Shown: positions 56,501-64,000 of the stretch, in pieces
Layout: each line of letters opens with the position of its first letter
Numbering within the stretch: position 1 is the stretch's first letter
Origin: Streptomyces sp. V1I1
GTDB lineage: Bacteria; Actinomycetota; Actinomycetes; Streptomycetales; Streptomycetaceae
Direction of reading: 5' to 3'
Length of the DNA: 64,000 nt
Assembly: GCF_030817355.1 (NCBI RefSeq)
Contig: NZ_JAUSZH010000001.1
Location: 5,394,501 to 5,458,500, forward strand
The notes under the pieces: generated by a model
Databases searched by the model: none
What the model was told of the DNA's origin: nothing
The model's input: the letters and a program-made list of their open reading frames with translations, nothing else
Position numbers and translations under genes: made by a program

Positions 56501-59500
56501 CGGCTGCGGCGGCGAACTCGGCGAGAGCGCCGGCCCGGGCGGTGAGTGCCGTCACCGTGGCGACGGGGGCACCTGTCGGATCGGCCAGGTCCAGTCGCAT
56601 CGTGTCTTCGCCCTCGGGGGCAAGCCGCACCCGCAGCGCGGTCGCGTCCACCGCGTGCAGCTGGACGCCCTGCCAGCTGAAGGGAAGCAGGATCTGCTGC
56701 TCCCTGCCGGGGTCGGCCGCGTCGAGCACGCCGCGTGCCAGGGCCCATGGGTGGAGGGCGGTGTCGAGGAGTGCGGGGTGGAGGGTGTGGCCGGCGGGGT
56801 CGGTTCCCTGGGGGAGGGCGATTTCGGCGTAGAGGGTGTCGCCGTCGCGCCAGGCGGCGGTGAGGCCTTGGAAGGTGGGGCCGTAGCTGTAGCCACGCTC
56901 GGCGAGGCGGTCGTAGATGTCGGTGAGGTCGATGGGGTCGCCGGGCGGTGGCCAGGCGATGGGCTCCTGGGTGGCCTGGCTGTGGGTGAGTGTGCCGGTG
57001 GCGTGCTGGGTCCAGGGCTCGGTGTCGTCGGTACGGGAGTGGATGGTGAAGGGACGGCTGCTGTCGTCCGAGGGCGGGCCGACTGTGAGGTGAAGGGTCA
57101 CGGCCTGTTCGGGAGGCAGCGTGAGGGGGGTTTGGAGGGTGAGGTCTTCGATGGTGGGGGTGTCTGTGTGGCTTGCGGCATGCAGGGCGAGGTCGATGAA
57201 GGCGGTGGCGGGGAGGAGGGTGGTGCCGGCGATGGTGTGGTCGGCGAGCCAGGGGTGCGTACGGGTCGAGATCCGGCCGGTGAAGACGAGTTGGTCGGTG
57301 TCGGCGAGGGTGATGAGGGCGCCGAGGAGGGGGTGGCCGGGGGCTACCAGGCCGGCCGAGGTGACGTCGGATGCGGCGGTGGTGGGGGCGAGCCAGTAGT
57401 GCTGCCGTTGGAAGGGGTAGGTGGGCAGGCTGCCCGGATCACTGGGCGTACGGTCCGGGTTCCAGGTGGTGGGCGTGTGGCCGCTGGTGTGCAGCCGTGC
57501 CAGCCCCCCGGCGAACGACTCTGCTTCTGGGGCGTTCTTGCGCAGGGTGGGGGCGAGCATGGCCGCCGTGGTGAGGGTTTGCTGGGCGAGGGCGGTGAGG
57601 GTGCCGTCGGGTCCGAGTTCGAGGTAGCGGGTGACACCGGCCTGTTCGAGATGCTGGATGCCGGGGTGGAAGCGGACGGCCTGGCGGATGTGACGTACCC
57701 AGTAGTCCGGGGTGGTGAGGTCGTCGCCGGTGGCGGGCAGTCCGGTGACGTTCGAGACGACCGGAATGGCCGGGGAGTTGAACGCGAGTTTGGAGATCGC
57801 TGTGCGGAACTCTTCGAGTACGCCGTCCATGTGGGGGGAGTGGAAGGCGTGGCTGACCTTGAGGCGGGTCGTCTTACGGCCCTGCGCGGCGAAATGGGTC
57901 GCGACGGCTTCCGCCGCGTCCGCGTCGCCCGAGATGACGGTGGCCTCAGGACCGTTGACCGTGGCGACGGCCAGGTCTCGGCCGAGCGCGTCGAGCAGCG
58001 TAAGCACCTCGTCCTCGGTTGCCTGGAGGGCGATCATGGTGCCGTCCTTGCGGGCGGACTGCATGTAGCAGCCGCGGGCGGCGACCAGAGCCACGGCGTC
58101 GTCCAGCGAGAAGACGCCCCCGACATGGGCGGCGGCGATCTCACCGATCGAGTGGCCGATCAGGAAGTCCGGCGTGAGCCCGTGGTGTTCCAGCGTGCGG
58201 TAGAGCGCGGTCTGCAGGGTGAAGAGGGCGGCCTGGGTGTACTGGGTCTGGTTGAGCTGATCCGCGTCCACCCCCCACATCACCTCGTGCAGCGGGCGGT
58301 CGAGGATCTCGTCGAACCGGTCGCAGACCTCGTCGAAGGCGGTGGCGAACACCGGGTGTGATTCGTAGAGTTCGCGTCCCATGCCCAGGCGCTGGCTGCC
58401 CTGGCCGGTGAAGAGGAACGCGGTCTTGCCGGTGGTCGCGGTGCCGGTGACGAGGCCCGGTGCGTCGGTCCCTGAGGCGAGAGCGTGCAGTCCGGCCAGC
58501 AGGGTGCCGCGGTCGTCCGTGGGGATGACGGCGCGATGGTCGAAGCGGGTACGAGCCGCCAGTGCGGGGGCTATGCCGGCCGGTTCTGTGTCGGGGTGCT
58601 CGGTGACGTACGCGGCCAACTGCCGTGCCTGATCGCGCAGCGCGTCCTCGGTCTTCCCCGACAGCAGCCAAGGAATCTCCGGGGCCAGGGCGGACTCGTC
58701 GGCCGTCTCGGGCTGCTCGGCCGCCTGTTCGATGATGACGTGCGCATTCGTGCCGCTGATTCCGAACGACGACACGGCGGCGCGGAGAGGCACGTCGCCG
58801 GAGGCGTTCCAGGGGCGGGCCTCGGTGAGGAGTCTGACGGTGCCGTCGGACCAGTCGACGTGGTCGGTGGGCCGGTCGGCGTGCAGCGTCCGCGGCAGTA
58901 CGCCGTGGCGCATGGCCATCACCATCTTGATGACGCCTGCCACGCCCGCCGCGGCCTGTGTGTGGCCGATGTTCGACTTCAACGACCCGAGCCACAAGGG
59001 GTGCTCGGCGTCCCGCCCGCGGCCGTACGTATTGATCAGGGCCTGCGCTTCGATCGGGTCGCCCAGCGTCGTGCCGGTGCCGTGTGCCTCCACGGCGTGC
59101 ACCTGGTCCGGAGTCAGCCGTGCCGCAGCGAGCGCCTGCCGGATGACGCGTTCCTGGGAAGGGCCGTTCGGAGCCGTCAGCCTCCCGCTGGCGCCGTCCT
59201 GGTTGGTGGCGGTGCCGCGGATGACCGCGAGAACCGGGTGACCGTTCCGTTCGGCGTCCGACAGTCGCTCGACGAGGAGCAGACCCACGCCCTCGCTCCA
59301 GCCGGTGCCGTCGGCAGAGGCGGAGAACGCCTTGCACCGTCCGTCCGGGGACAGACCACGCTGACGGCTGAACTCCACGAAGGTGTTGGGCGTCGCCATC
59401 ACCGTCACGCCGCCCGCAAGCGCGAGTGAGCACTCGCCCTGGCGCAGCGCCTGGGCGGCCAGATGCAGGGCCACCAGCGACGAGGAGCACGCGGTGTCCA

Positions 59501-60104
59501 CCGATACCGCCGGGCCCTCCAGGCCGTAGACGTAGGCGAGGCGTCCCGACGCCACACTGCCCAGGCTTCCGCTGGCGAGGTACCCCTCGTACTCCTCCGG
59601 TGCGGGACGCAGTCGCGACGCGTAGTCGTTGTACATCACGCCGGCGAAGACGCCGGTGTCGCTGCCGCGCAGCGTCGTGGGGTCGATACCAGCCCGTTCG
59701 AAGGTCTCCCAGGCGGTCTCGAGCAGCAGCCGCTGCTGCGGGTCGGTGGCCATGGCCTCCCGCGGGCTCAGCCCGAAGAATTCGGGGTCGGACTCCGCCG
59801 CCCCGTACAGGAATCCACCGTGCTCGGTCAGGGACTTGCCGACCGCCGCCGGGTCCGGGTCGTACAGGTCCTCGTCCCAGCCGCGGTCCTCGGGGAAGGT
59901 GCCGATGGCGTCGGTGCCCTCGGCGACCAGCTGCCACAAGTCGTCGGGTGAGGCGACGCCGCCCGGATAGCGGCATGCCATACCCACGATTGCGATCGGC
60001 TCCTGCTGTGCCTCCTCGATCTCCGTCAGGCGGCGCCTGGCCTGGCGCAGATCAGTGGTCGCCCGCTTGAGATATTCGCGGAGCTTGTCTTCGGTGTTCG
60101 CCAC
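53532..60104 (-). CDS. Type I PKS, one module KS-AT(malonyl)-DH-ER-KR-ACP (PKS-C)
   Basis: A 2190-residue, fully reducing module, GTG 60104. Order: docking helix (1-32), KS (about 33-460; Cys near 203 in DTACSSS), AT (about 560-850; GHSIGE, HAFH: malonyl), DH (about 930-1200; [10 protein letters not shown] and [11 protein letters not shown]), ER (about 1445-1745; [31 protein letters not shown]), KR (about 1748-1950; GATGTLG, VLDD: B-type, SS and NYAAAN catalytic residues), ACP ([11 protein letters not shown]) and C-terminal docking helix ([11 protein letters not shown]). All active-site motifs look intact. It lies 120 bp after PKS-D and presumably receives its chain. The DH site here is the intact reference for the frameshift in PKS-B. 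Confidence 0.95.
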   Translation of the reverse strand: MANTEDKLREYLKRATTDLRQARRRLTEIEEAQQEPIAIVGMACRYPGGVASPDDLWQLVAEGTDAIGTFPEDRGWDEDLYDPDPAAVGKSLTEHGGFLYGAAESDPEFFGLSPREAMATDPQQRLLLETAWETFERAGIDPTTLRGSDTGVFAGVMYNDYASRLRPAPEEYEGYLASGSLGSVASGRLAYVYGLEGPAVSVDTACSSSLVALHLAAQALRQGECSLALAGGVTVMATPNTFVEFSRQRGLSPDGRCKAFSASADGTGWSEGVGLLLVERLSDAERNGHPVLAVIRGTATNQDGASGRLTAPNGPSQERVIRQALAAARLTPDQVHAVEAHGTGTTLGDPIEAQALINTYGRGRDAEHPLWLGSLKSNIGHTQAAAGVAGVIKMVMAMRHGVLPRTLHADRPTDHVDWSDGTVRLLTEARPWNASGDVPLRAAVSSFGISGTNAHVIIEQAAEQPETADESALAPEIPWLLSGKTEDALRDQARQLAAYVTEHPDTEPAGIAPALAARTRFDHRAVIPTDDRGTLLAGLHALASGTDAPGLVTGTATTGKTAFLFTGQGSQRLGMGRELYESHPVFATAFDEVCDRFDEILDRPLHEVMWGVDADQLNQTQYTQAALFTLQTALYRTLEHHGLTPDFLIGHSIGEIAAAHVGGVFSLDDAVALVAARGCYMQSARKDGTMIALQATEDEVLTLLDALGRDLAVATVNGPEATVISGDADAAEAVATHFAAQGRKTTRLKVSHAFHSPHMDGVLEEFRTAISKLAFNSPAIPVVSNVTGLPATGDDLTTPDYWVRHIRQAVRFHPGIQHLEQAGVTRYLELGPDGTLTALAQQTLTTAAMLAPTLRKNAPEAESFAGGLARLHTSGHTPTTWNPDRTPSDPGSLPTYPFQRQHYWLAPTTAASDVTSAGLVAPGHPLLGALITLADTDQLVFTGRISTRTHPWLADHTIAGTTLLPATAFIDLALHAASHTDTPTIEDLTLQTPLTLPPEQAVTLHLTVGPPSDDSSRPFTIHSRTDDTEPWTQHATGTLTHSQATQEPIAWPPPGDPIDLTDIYDRLAERGYSYGPTFQGLTAAWRDGDTLYAEIALPQGTDPAGHTLHPALLDTALHPWALARGVLDAADPGREQQILLPFSWQGVQLHAVDATALRVRLAPEGEDTMRLDLADPTGAPVATVTALTARAGALAEFAAAAAGGNSSALSRTPLHLLEWKPLQATDAAAAPGSVVVLGPDPLGLAEALGVPAHADLASLRAAVEAGSPAPGMVLASFVGDETDGTVPDRARALSTRALELAQGWLAQDWPADDGSDDARLVLVTQGAVAARPGPEIQDLAASTVWGLGRSARSEHPGRFALLDLDRALGDRADVAETVVSALLAGDEYQLAVRDGGVYAPRIVRADSASEVLVPPVDTEHWRLDVHSTGTLGNLALLPAPEAGAPLGPGEVRVAVRAGGLNFRDVLVGLGMYPGDEARIGGEAAGVVLETGPEVTSVSPGDRVMGLFPLGAIGPVAVTDHRWVARMPVGWSFTDAAVIPVVFLTAYYGLVDLAKARRGESLLVHAATGGVGMAALQLAQHWGLEVYGTASRPKWEVLRSLGVDEARIASTRALDFEEHYRSATEGRGFDVVLNSLAQEYVDASLRLLAPGGRFLEMGKTDIRDAAEVEERFKGVTYTAYDLMRVPPERVQEMLTELVRLFESGALRPLPVTAWDVSHAPEALRHLSQARHTGKALLTLPAPLDPEGTVLITGATGTLGSLLARHLITQHSTRHLLLISRRGPQAPGATELTAELTALGAHVRIEACDASDPDALTTLLDTIPHTHALTAVIHTAGVLDDATLTAQTPQHLDTTLRPKTDAAWNLHHLTTHHNLTNFVLYSSISGLTGTPGQANYAAANTFLDALAHHRHTLGLPATSLAWGLWDESSSMTEGLGDADLARMARDGILPLESEQGLALFDAALSGRQPLAVGVGLDLVALRSRARAGMLPALFGELAGETRGAVRKAAGGSAGPAGGPTVQERLGALGAGERLELLLDLVRGHVATVLGHTDANGVGTKRPFKDLGFDSLTSVELRNRLNSAFGLRLPSTLVFDHPTPLSLAQHLLTALAPAEADAVTSVLADLDRIEARLSSLSAADGGRTRLTGRVRDLLLRLESDGREPEANGTEAVSLTAASDDEIFDFIDRELGVN
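54330..54881 (-). repeat. 552-bp block near-identical to 61026-61577 (KR of PKS-C and PKS-D)
   Basis: Compared base by base by eye, 54330-54881 and 61026-61577 differ at one position (C54629 versus G61325, Ala versus Pro). The block covers most of the KR including its NADPH and catalytic motifs. Its sense strand is C-rich at third positions and encodes an odd His/Thr-rich stretch ([12 protein letters not shown]) unlike other KR domains here. Confidence 0.95.
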
Positions 60105-60224
60105 GGGAGATCAACCTTTACTGCTGGGGAATTCGGCGATGGTCGGGAGGCCCGGCGGCGTCAGGGCGCCGGAATGGCGGAGCGGAGCGGACTTGCGGCG
60201 GCGTCCGGGGCGGGCGCCGCGGTG

Positions 60225-63200
60225 TCAGGACAGGCCGAGCTCCTTGTCGAGCGCGTCGAAGAGCTCGTCGTCCGTCGCGGAGTCCAGGTCGCTGTCGTCT
60301 GCGTTCTGCCGCGACGCGGTCAGGCTGTGCCAGCTCTGCAGGACGTACTGCAATCGCTGGGCGATCTCCGCCGCGTCCGCTGCACTGTCGGCGTCGGCCG
60401 AGTGCTGCTTGAGCAGCGCGTCCAGCCGGTCGATCGCCTCCAACGGGCCGGCCGCTTCGGCGGGCCCGGCCGGAGCCAGTTCCGTCAGCAGATGCCGGGC
60501 GAGGGCAAGCGGCGTCGGATGGTCGAAGACGACCGTGGTCGGCAGCCGCAGTCCGGTGACGGAGTTGAGCCGGTTGCGGAACTCCACGGCGGTCAGCGAG
60601 TCGAATCCCAGGTCCAGCAGCCCGCGTTCGGCCTCGATACGGGCCGGCGAGCCGTGGCCGAGTACCGCGGCGACGTGCTCCCGCACCAGCTCCAGCAGCA
60701 GGTTCTCGCGCTCCTCCACCGGAGCGACGGCCAGCTTCCCGGCAAGCGACAGCCCACCCGCCGCCGCGGAGCCGGTTCCGGTCGCTGCCGCCGCGGTCCG
60801 CCGCACAGGTCCGGGCACCAGCCCGAGCAGCGGTTCCGGCACCGTGCCGGAGGCCGCCTGGGCCCGCAGCGCGGGGATGTCGATGCGTGCCGGGTAGAGC
60901 ACCGGCGCGCCGTGCCGGAGCGAGGCGTCGAACATCCGCAGAGCCTCGGCCGGCGCCATGGGCGTGATCCCGGAGCGGCGCAGCCGCGACAGGTCCGCAT
61001 CGCTCAGTTTCTCGCCCATGCCTCCCTCGTCCCAGAGTCCCCAGGCGAGGGAGGTGGCGGGGAGTCCGAGGGTGTGGCGGTGGTGGGCGAGTGCGTCGAG
61101 GAAGGTGTTGGCGGCGGCGTAGTTGGCTTGTCCTGGGGTGCCGGTGAGGCCGGAGATGGAGGAGTAGAGGACGAAGTTGGTGAGGTTGTGGTGGGTGGTG
61201 AGGTGGTGGAGGTTCCAGGCTGCGTCGGTTTTGGGGCGGAGGGTGGTGTCGAGGTGTTGGGGTGTCTGGGCGGTGAGGGTTGCGTCGTCGAGTACGCCGG
61301 CGGTGTGGATGACGGCGGTGAGGGGGTGGGTGTGGGGGATGGTGTCGAGGAGGGTGGTGAGGGCGTCCGGGTCGCTTGCGTCGCAGGCTTCGATGCGTAC
61401 GTGGGCGCCCAGTGCGGTGAGTTCGGCGGTGAGTTCGGTGGCGCCGGGGGCTTGGGGTCCGCGGCGGCTGATCAACAGCAGGTGGCGCGTGCTGTGCTGG
61501 GTGATGAGGTGGCGGGCGAGGAGGCTGCCGAGGGTGCCGGTCGCGCCGGTGATCAGCACCGTCCCCTCCGGATCCAGAGTGCTCTCTACGTCTTCCTCGC
61601 CCGACGTCACCACCGCACGGGTCAGCACGGGCACGTGAAGTGCTCCACCCCGTACGGCGAGTTGTCCGCGACCGGTCGCCACGGCCGCAGGCAGCAGCGC
61701 GAGGCCGTCAGGGACGCCGGAGCCGGAATCCGGCGCCAGGTCGACCACGGTGAACAGCCCCGGGCTCTCCGACTGGGCGGTGCGCAGCAGTCCCCACACC
61801 GGTGACTCGGCGAGCGACAGAGCCTGCGGCTCGGGCCCGGCGGCGACCGCGCCCCTCGTCACCACCAGCAGACGCGCATCGGCCAGCCGTTCGTCGGCCA
61901 GCCACTCCTGGAGCACCGCGAGGGCGGCGTGAGCCGATTCATGGGCGGCCGCCGGAAGTTCGCCGTCCGCTGCGGGCCAGGGCAGGACGACCACCGGGGG
62001 CGGCTGTACGCCCGTGTCGAGCGCGGCCCGCAGACCGGACAGGTCGGCGTAGACCGCACCGGCGCCGAGCTCATCGGCGATGCCGGTGCTGGGACCAGGA
62101 CCGGGAGCGTCGTCGCCGATAACCGCCCACGAGGACGTGGGCGCGACGGCGCCGTCGTCCGCCCGCTCGGCAGGCAGGGCCAGCCATTCAAGTACGTACA
62201 GCGGATCACGGGCAGGCGCGGTGGCAGCCAGACTGCTGAAGTCCACGGCACGCAGCACCAGTTCACCGACTGTGGCAACGGGCGCACCCGCGGGGTCGGC
62301 GAAGGTCAGGGTTGCGGTGTCCTCGCCGGTACGGCGCAGCCGTACCCGCAGCTGAGTGGCACCGCCGGAGTGCAGAGCGATTCCCGACCAGCTGAACGGC
62401 ACCCGCAGCGGCGCGTCCGGATCGGCGACGAGCAGTGGGTGCAGGGCTGCGTCGAGGAGTGCGGGGTGGAGGGTGTGGTGGGTGGTGTCGGTTCCTTCGG
62501 GGAGGGTGATTTCGGCGTAGAGGTCGTTGCCGTCGTGCCAGAGGGCGGTGAGGCCTTGGAAGAGTGGTCCGTACGCGTAGCCTCTGGCGGCGAGTTCGTC
62601 GTAGGAGCCGGTGAGGTCGACGGGTTCGCCGGGCGGTGGCCAGGCGATCTCCTCGGCGGGAACAGGGGTGCTGACGAGAGCACCGGCGGCATGCCGCGTC
62701 CACGGCTGGTCATCGTGTGCGTCCGCCGGGCGGGAGTGCGCGGTGAACGGACGGCGGCCCGACTCGTCGGCGGAGTCGACCGTCAGCTGGAGGTCCACGG
62801 ACGCCTGCCCGGTCAGCACGAGCGGTGCTTCAAGGGTGAAGTCCTCGACAGTGGTGGTGCCGGTGTGGTCCGCGGCGTGGAGGGCGAGGTCCACAAAAGC
62901 GGCGCCGGGGAGCAGGGTCGTTCCCGCGACGGCGTGATCCGACAGCCACGGGTGCGTACGCAGCGAGATACGGCCGGCCAGCACAAGGCGGTCGCCCTCG
63001 GCCAGCCGTACGACCGTGTCGAGCAGCCCGTGATCCGCACCGGCCTGGCCGACGGGCGACTGACGCGGCGTGAGCCAGAAGTGCCCGTGCTGGAAGGGAT
63101 AGGTCGGCAGGCCGTCGGGGTGGGCGGGGGTGTGCGCGGGCGTCCAGGCGGCGGGTGTGTGGCCGGTGGTGTGGAGGCGAGCGAGTGCGTCGGTGAACGT

Positions 63201-64000
63201 GCGCGATTCGGGTGTGTTCTTGCGGAGCGCGGCGGTGAGAGTGGCGGGGGTGGTGAGGGTCTGCTGGGCCAGGGCGGTGAGGATGCCGTCGGGCCCGAGT
63301 TCGAGGTAGCGGGTGACGCCGTTGGTGTGCAGGGTGCGCAGGTTGTCGGTGAAGCGGACGGTGTCGCGGATGTGGCCGGTCCAGTAGCCGGGCGTTGTCG
63401 GATCTCCGGTGGTGATCAGGGGGATCGCCGGGGCTTGGAACGTCACATCGGCGATGGCCTCGCGGAACTCGTCGAGCACGGGCTCCATCAGCGGAGAGTG
63501 GAAGGCGTGGCTGACCTTCAGACGACTGGTGCGGCGCCCCTGGGCGGTGAAGTGCTCCTGGACCACGAGCGCGTCCGCCTCGTCGCCCGAGATGACGGTG
63601 CTGTCGGGAGAGTTGAGCGCCGCGATCGCGAGCTGAGAGGTCAGGTGCGGGCGTACCTCGTCCTCGGTTGCCTGGAGGGCGATCATGGCGCCGCCGACGG
63701 GCAGTGACTGCATCAGACGGCCCCGCGTGGAGACGAGCCGGGCGGCGTCATCGAGAGAGAGAATGCCCGCCGCGTGGGCGGCCGCGATCTCACCGATCGA
63801 GTGGCCGGCCAACTGGTCGGGCGTGAGGCCGTGGTGTTCCAGCGTGCGGTACAGGGCCGTCTGGAGGGCGAAGAGGGCGGGTTGGGTGTACTGGGTCTGG
63901 TTCAGCAGATCCGCGTCCTCGCCCCACACCACGTCGCGCAGCGGCCGGTCGACGTGGGGGGTGAGGGCGTCGAAGGCGGCGTCGAGCGCTTCCGCGAACA
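60225..64000 (-). CDS. Type I PKS, partial: AT(malonyl)-DH-KR-ACP (PKS-D), N-terminal part beyond the window
   Basis: The frame stays open to base 64000 and enters within the AT domain ([20 protein letters not shown]), so KS and anything before it lie to the right. AT has GHSIGE and HAFHSPLM (malonyl). DH has [10 protein letters not shown] and [13 protein letters not shown] has GATGTLG, VLDD (B-type) and intact Ser/Tyr/Asn residues. No ER lies between DH and KR. ACP has [11 protein letters not shown], and the C-terminal docking helix ends [13 protein letters not shown]. The module gives a trans-type double bond. It contains the 552-bp KR block shared with PKS-C and the 270-bp DH block shared with PKS-B. 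There is a 120-bp gap to PKS-C. Confidence 0.93.
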   Translation of the reverse strand, partial: FAEALDAAFDALTPHVDRPLRDVVWGEDADLLNQTQYTQPALFALQTALYRTLEHHGLTPDQLAGHSIGEIAAAHAAGILSLDDAARLVSTRGRLMQSLPVGGAMIALQATEDEVRPHLTSQLAIAALNSPDSTVISGDEADALVVQEHFTAQGRRTSRLKVSHAFHSPLMEPVLDEFREAIADVTFQAPAIPLITTGDPTTPGYWTGHIRDTVRFTDNLRTLHTNGVTRYLELGPDGILTALAQQTLTTPATLTAALRKNTPESRTFTDALARLHTTGHTPAAWTPAHTPAHPDGLPTYPFQHGHFWLTPRQSPVGQAGADHGLLDTVVRLAEGDRLVLAGRISLRTHPWLSDHAVAGTTLLPGAAFVDLALHAADHTGTTTVEDFTLEAPLVLTGQASVDLQLTVDSADESGRRPFTAHSRPADAHDDQPWTRHAAGALVSTPVPAEEIAWPPPGEPVDLTGSYDELAARGYAYGPLFQGLTALWHDGNDLYAEITLPEGTDTTHHTLHPALLDAALHPLLVADPDAPLRVPFSWSGIALHSGGATQLRVRLRRTGEDTATLTFADPAGAPVATVGELVLRAVDFSSLAATAPARDPLYVLEWLALPAERADDGAVAPTSSWAVIGDDAPGPGPSTGIADELGAGAVYADLSGLRAALDTGVQPPPVVVLPWPAADGELPAAAHESAHAALAVLQEWLADERLADARLLVVTRGAVAAGPEPQALSLAESPVWGLLRTAQSESPGLFTVVDLAPDSGSGVPDGLALLPAAVATGRGQLAVRGGALHVPVLTRAVVTSGEEDVESTLDPEGTVLITGATGTLGSLLARHLITQHSTRHLLLISRRGPQAPGATELTAELTALGAHVRIEACDASDPDALTTLLDTIPHTHPLTAVIHTAGVLDDATLTAQTPQHLDTTLRPKTDAAWNLHHLTTHHNLTNFVLYSSISGLTGTPGQANYAAANTFLDALAHHRHTLGLPATSLAWGLWDEGGMGEKLSDADLSRLRRSGITPMAPAEALRMFDASLRHGAPVLYPARIDIPALRAQAASGTVPEPLLGLVPGPVRRTAAAATGTGSAAAGGLSLAGKLAVAPVEERENLLLELVREHVAAVLGHGSPARIEAERGLLDLGFDSLTAVEFRNRLNSVTGLRLPTTVVFDHPTPLALARHLLTELAPAGPAEAAGPLEAIDRLDALLKQHSADADSAADAAEIAQRLQYVLQSWHSLTASRQNADDSDLDSATDDELFDALDKELGLS
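61026..61577 (-). repeat. Second copy of the 552-bp KR block (see 54330-54881)
   Basis: Offset of exactly 6696 bp from the PKS-C copy with no gaps and one base difference. Outside the block the two KR regions diverge at once (GCGGTGCAGG versus AGTGCTCTCT on the right side). Confidence 0.95.
62433..62702 (-). repeat. Second copy of the 270-bp DH block (see 23251-23520)
   Basis: Offset of 39,182 bp from the PKS-B module 2 copy with no gaps and one base difference. Confidence 0.9.

Noticed and set aside
16409..64000. Assignment of the product as abyssomicin itself
   Set aside because: The accessory genes match, but abyssomicins need methyl branches at both C4 and C6 and a different reduction pattern. 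Here only the module before the last uses methylmalonyl-CoA, and two consecutive modules are fully reducing malonyl modules.
33052..64000. Search for an AbyU/PyrI4-like spiro-cyclase, an FkbH-like gene and a free-standing ACP
   Set aside because: All gaps between the assigned genes are too short and no suitable small frame was found, so these functions are not claimed for this window.

Overview
The window is high-GC actinobacterial chromosome, almost certainly Streptomyces: nearly every codon ends in G or C, GTG starts and 4-bp ATGA/GTGA overlaps are common, and the protein families (SARP, LAL regulator, DUF2637, MsnO8-type LLM enzymes, modular PKS) are typical of that genus. No rRNA, tRNA, insertion sequence or CRISPR array was found.

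Left part (1-16.4 kb) is ordinary chromosome. It opens inside a myo-inositol catabolic operon on the plus strand (iolC, 5' end missing; an aldolase-like Cgl0159-family gene; iolB; iolD; mmsA) closed by a strong hairpin at 6220-6256. Then come a small hypothetical gene and a DUF2637 membrane protein, a secreted S8 protease, a GNAT acetyltransferase, an unusual alpha/beta-hydrolase/ABC-ATPase fusion with its permease, a LuxR-type regulator, a von Willebrand A lipoprotein and a DUF1772 membrane protein.

From about 16.4 kb to the right edge lies a type I polyketide gene cluster. A type II thioesterase and a TetR repressor mark its left border. The PKS genes are all on the minus strand. In presumed assembly order, right to left, they are PKS-D (cut by the edge; AT-DH-KR-ACP), PKS-C (KS-AT-DH-ER-KR-ACP), about 20 kb of tailoring, transport and regulatory genes, PKS-B (KS-AT-DH-ER-KR-ACP then KS-AT-DH-KR-ACP, carrying a one-base frameshift) and PKS-A (KS-AT-ACP, no thioesterase). 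Between them lie a KASIII-like protein, a FAD enzyme of the aromatic-hydroxylase fold, an F420-type LLM enzyme, an alpha/beta hydrolase, an E2-like acyltransferase, a P450 with its ferredoxin, a four-gene oligopeptide-type ABC importer, two MsnO8-type LLM enzymes, a flavin reductase, SARP and LAL regulators and an MFS exporter.

My interpretation is an acyl-tetronate cluster, probably a decalin spirotetronate. KASIII, E2-like acyltransferase and alpha/beta hydrolase match the recognised tetronate set (KASIII-type offloading, O-acetylation, elimination to an exocyclic methylene). The accessory genes resemble those of the abyssomicin cluster. The module order gives C4(Me)=C5, four saturated carbons (C6-C9), then C10=C11, which is the substrate spacing for the intramolecular Diels-Alder decalin of kijanimicin/chlorothricin-type compounds. 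The FAD protein is therefore a candidate PyrE3-like decalin cyclase. The glyceryl-ACP genes (FkbH-like, ACP) and the spiro-cyclase are not in the window and should lie further right.

Regulation is unusually legible. Heptamer repeats at exact 11-bp spacing, the hallmark of SARP sites, lie in both divergent intergenic regions (32.9-33.05 kb and 38.4-38.55 kb). The LAL gene has three TTA codons, implying bldA control. The promoters of one LLM gene and of the MFS exporter both carry the same GGGGAC-type operator exactly inside a 17-bp spacer between consensus -35 and -10 boxes. Near-identical blocks shared by distant modules record recent gene conversion within the PKS genes.
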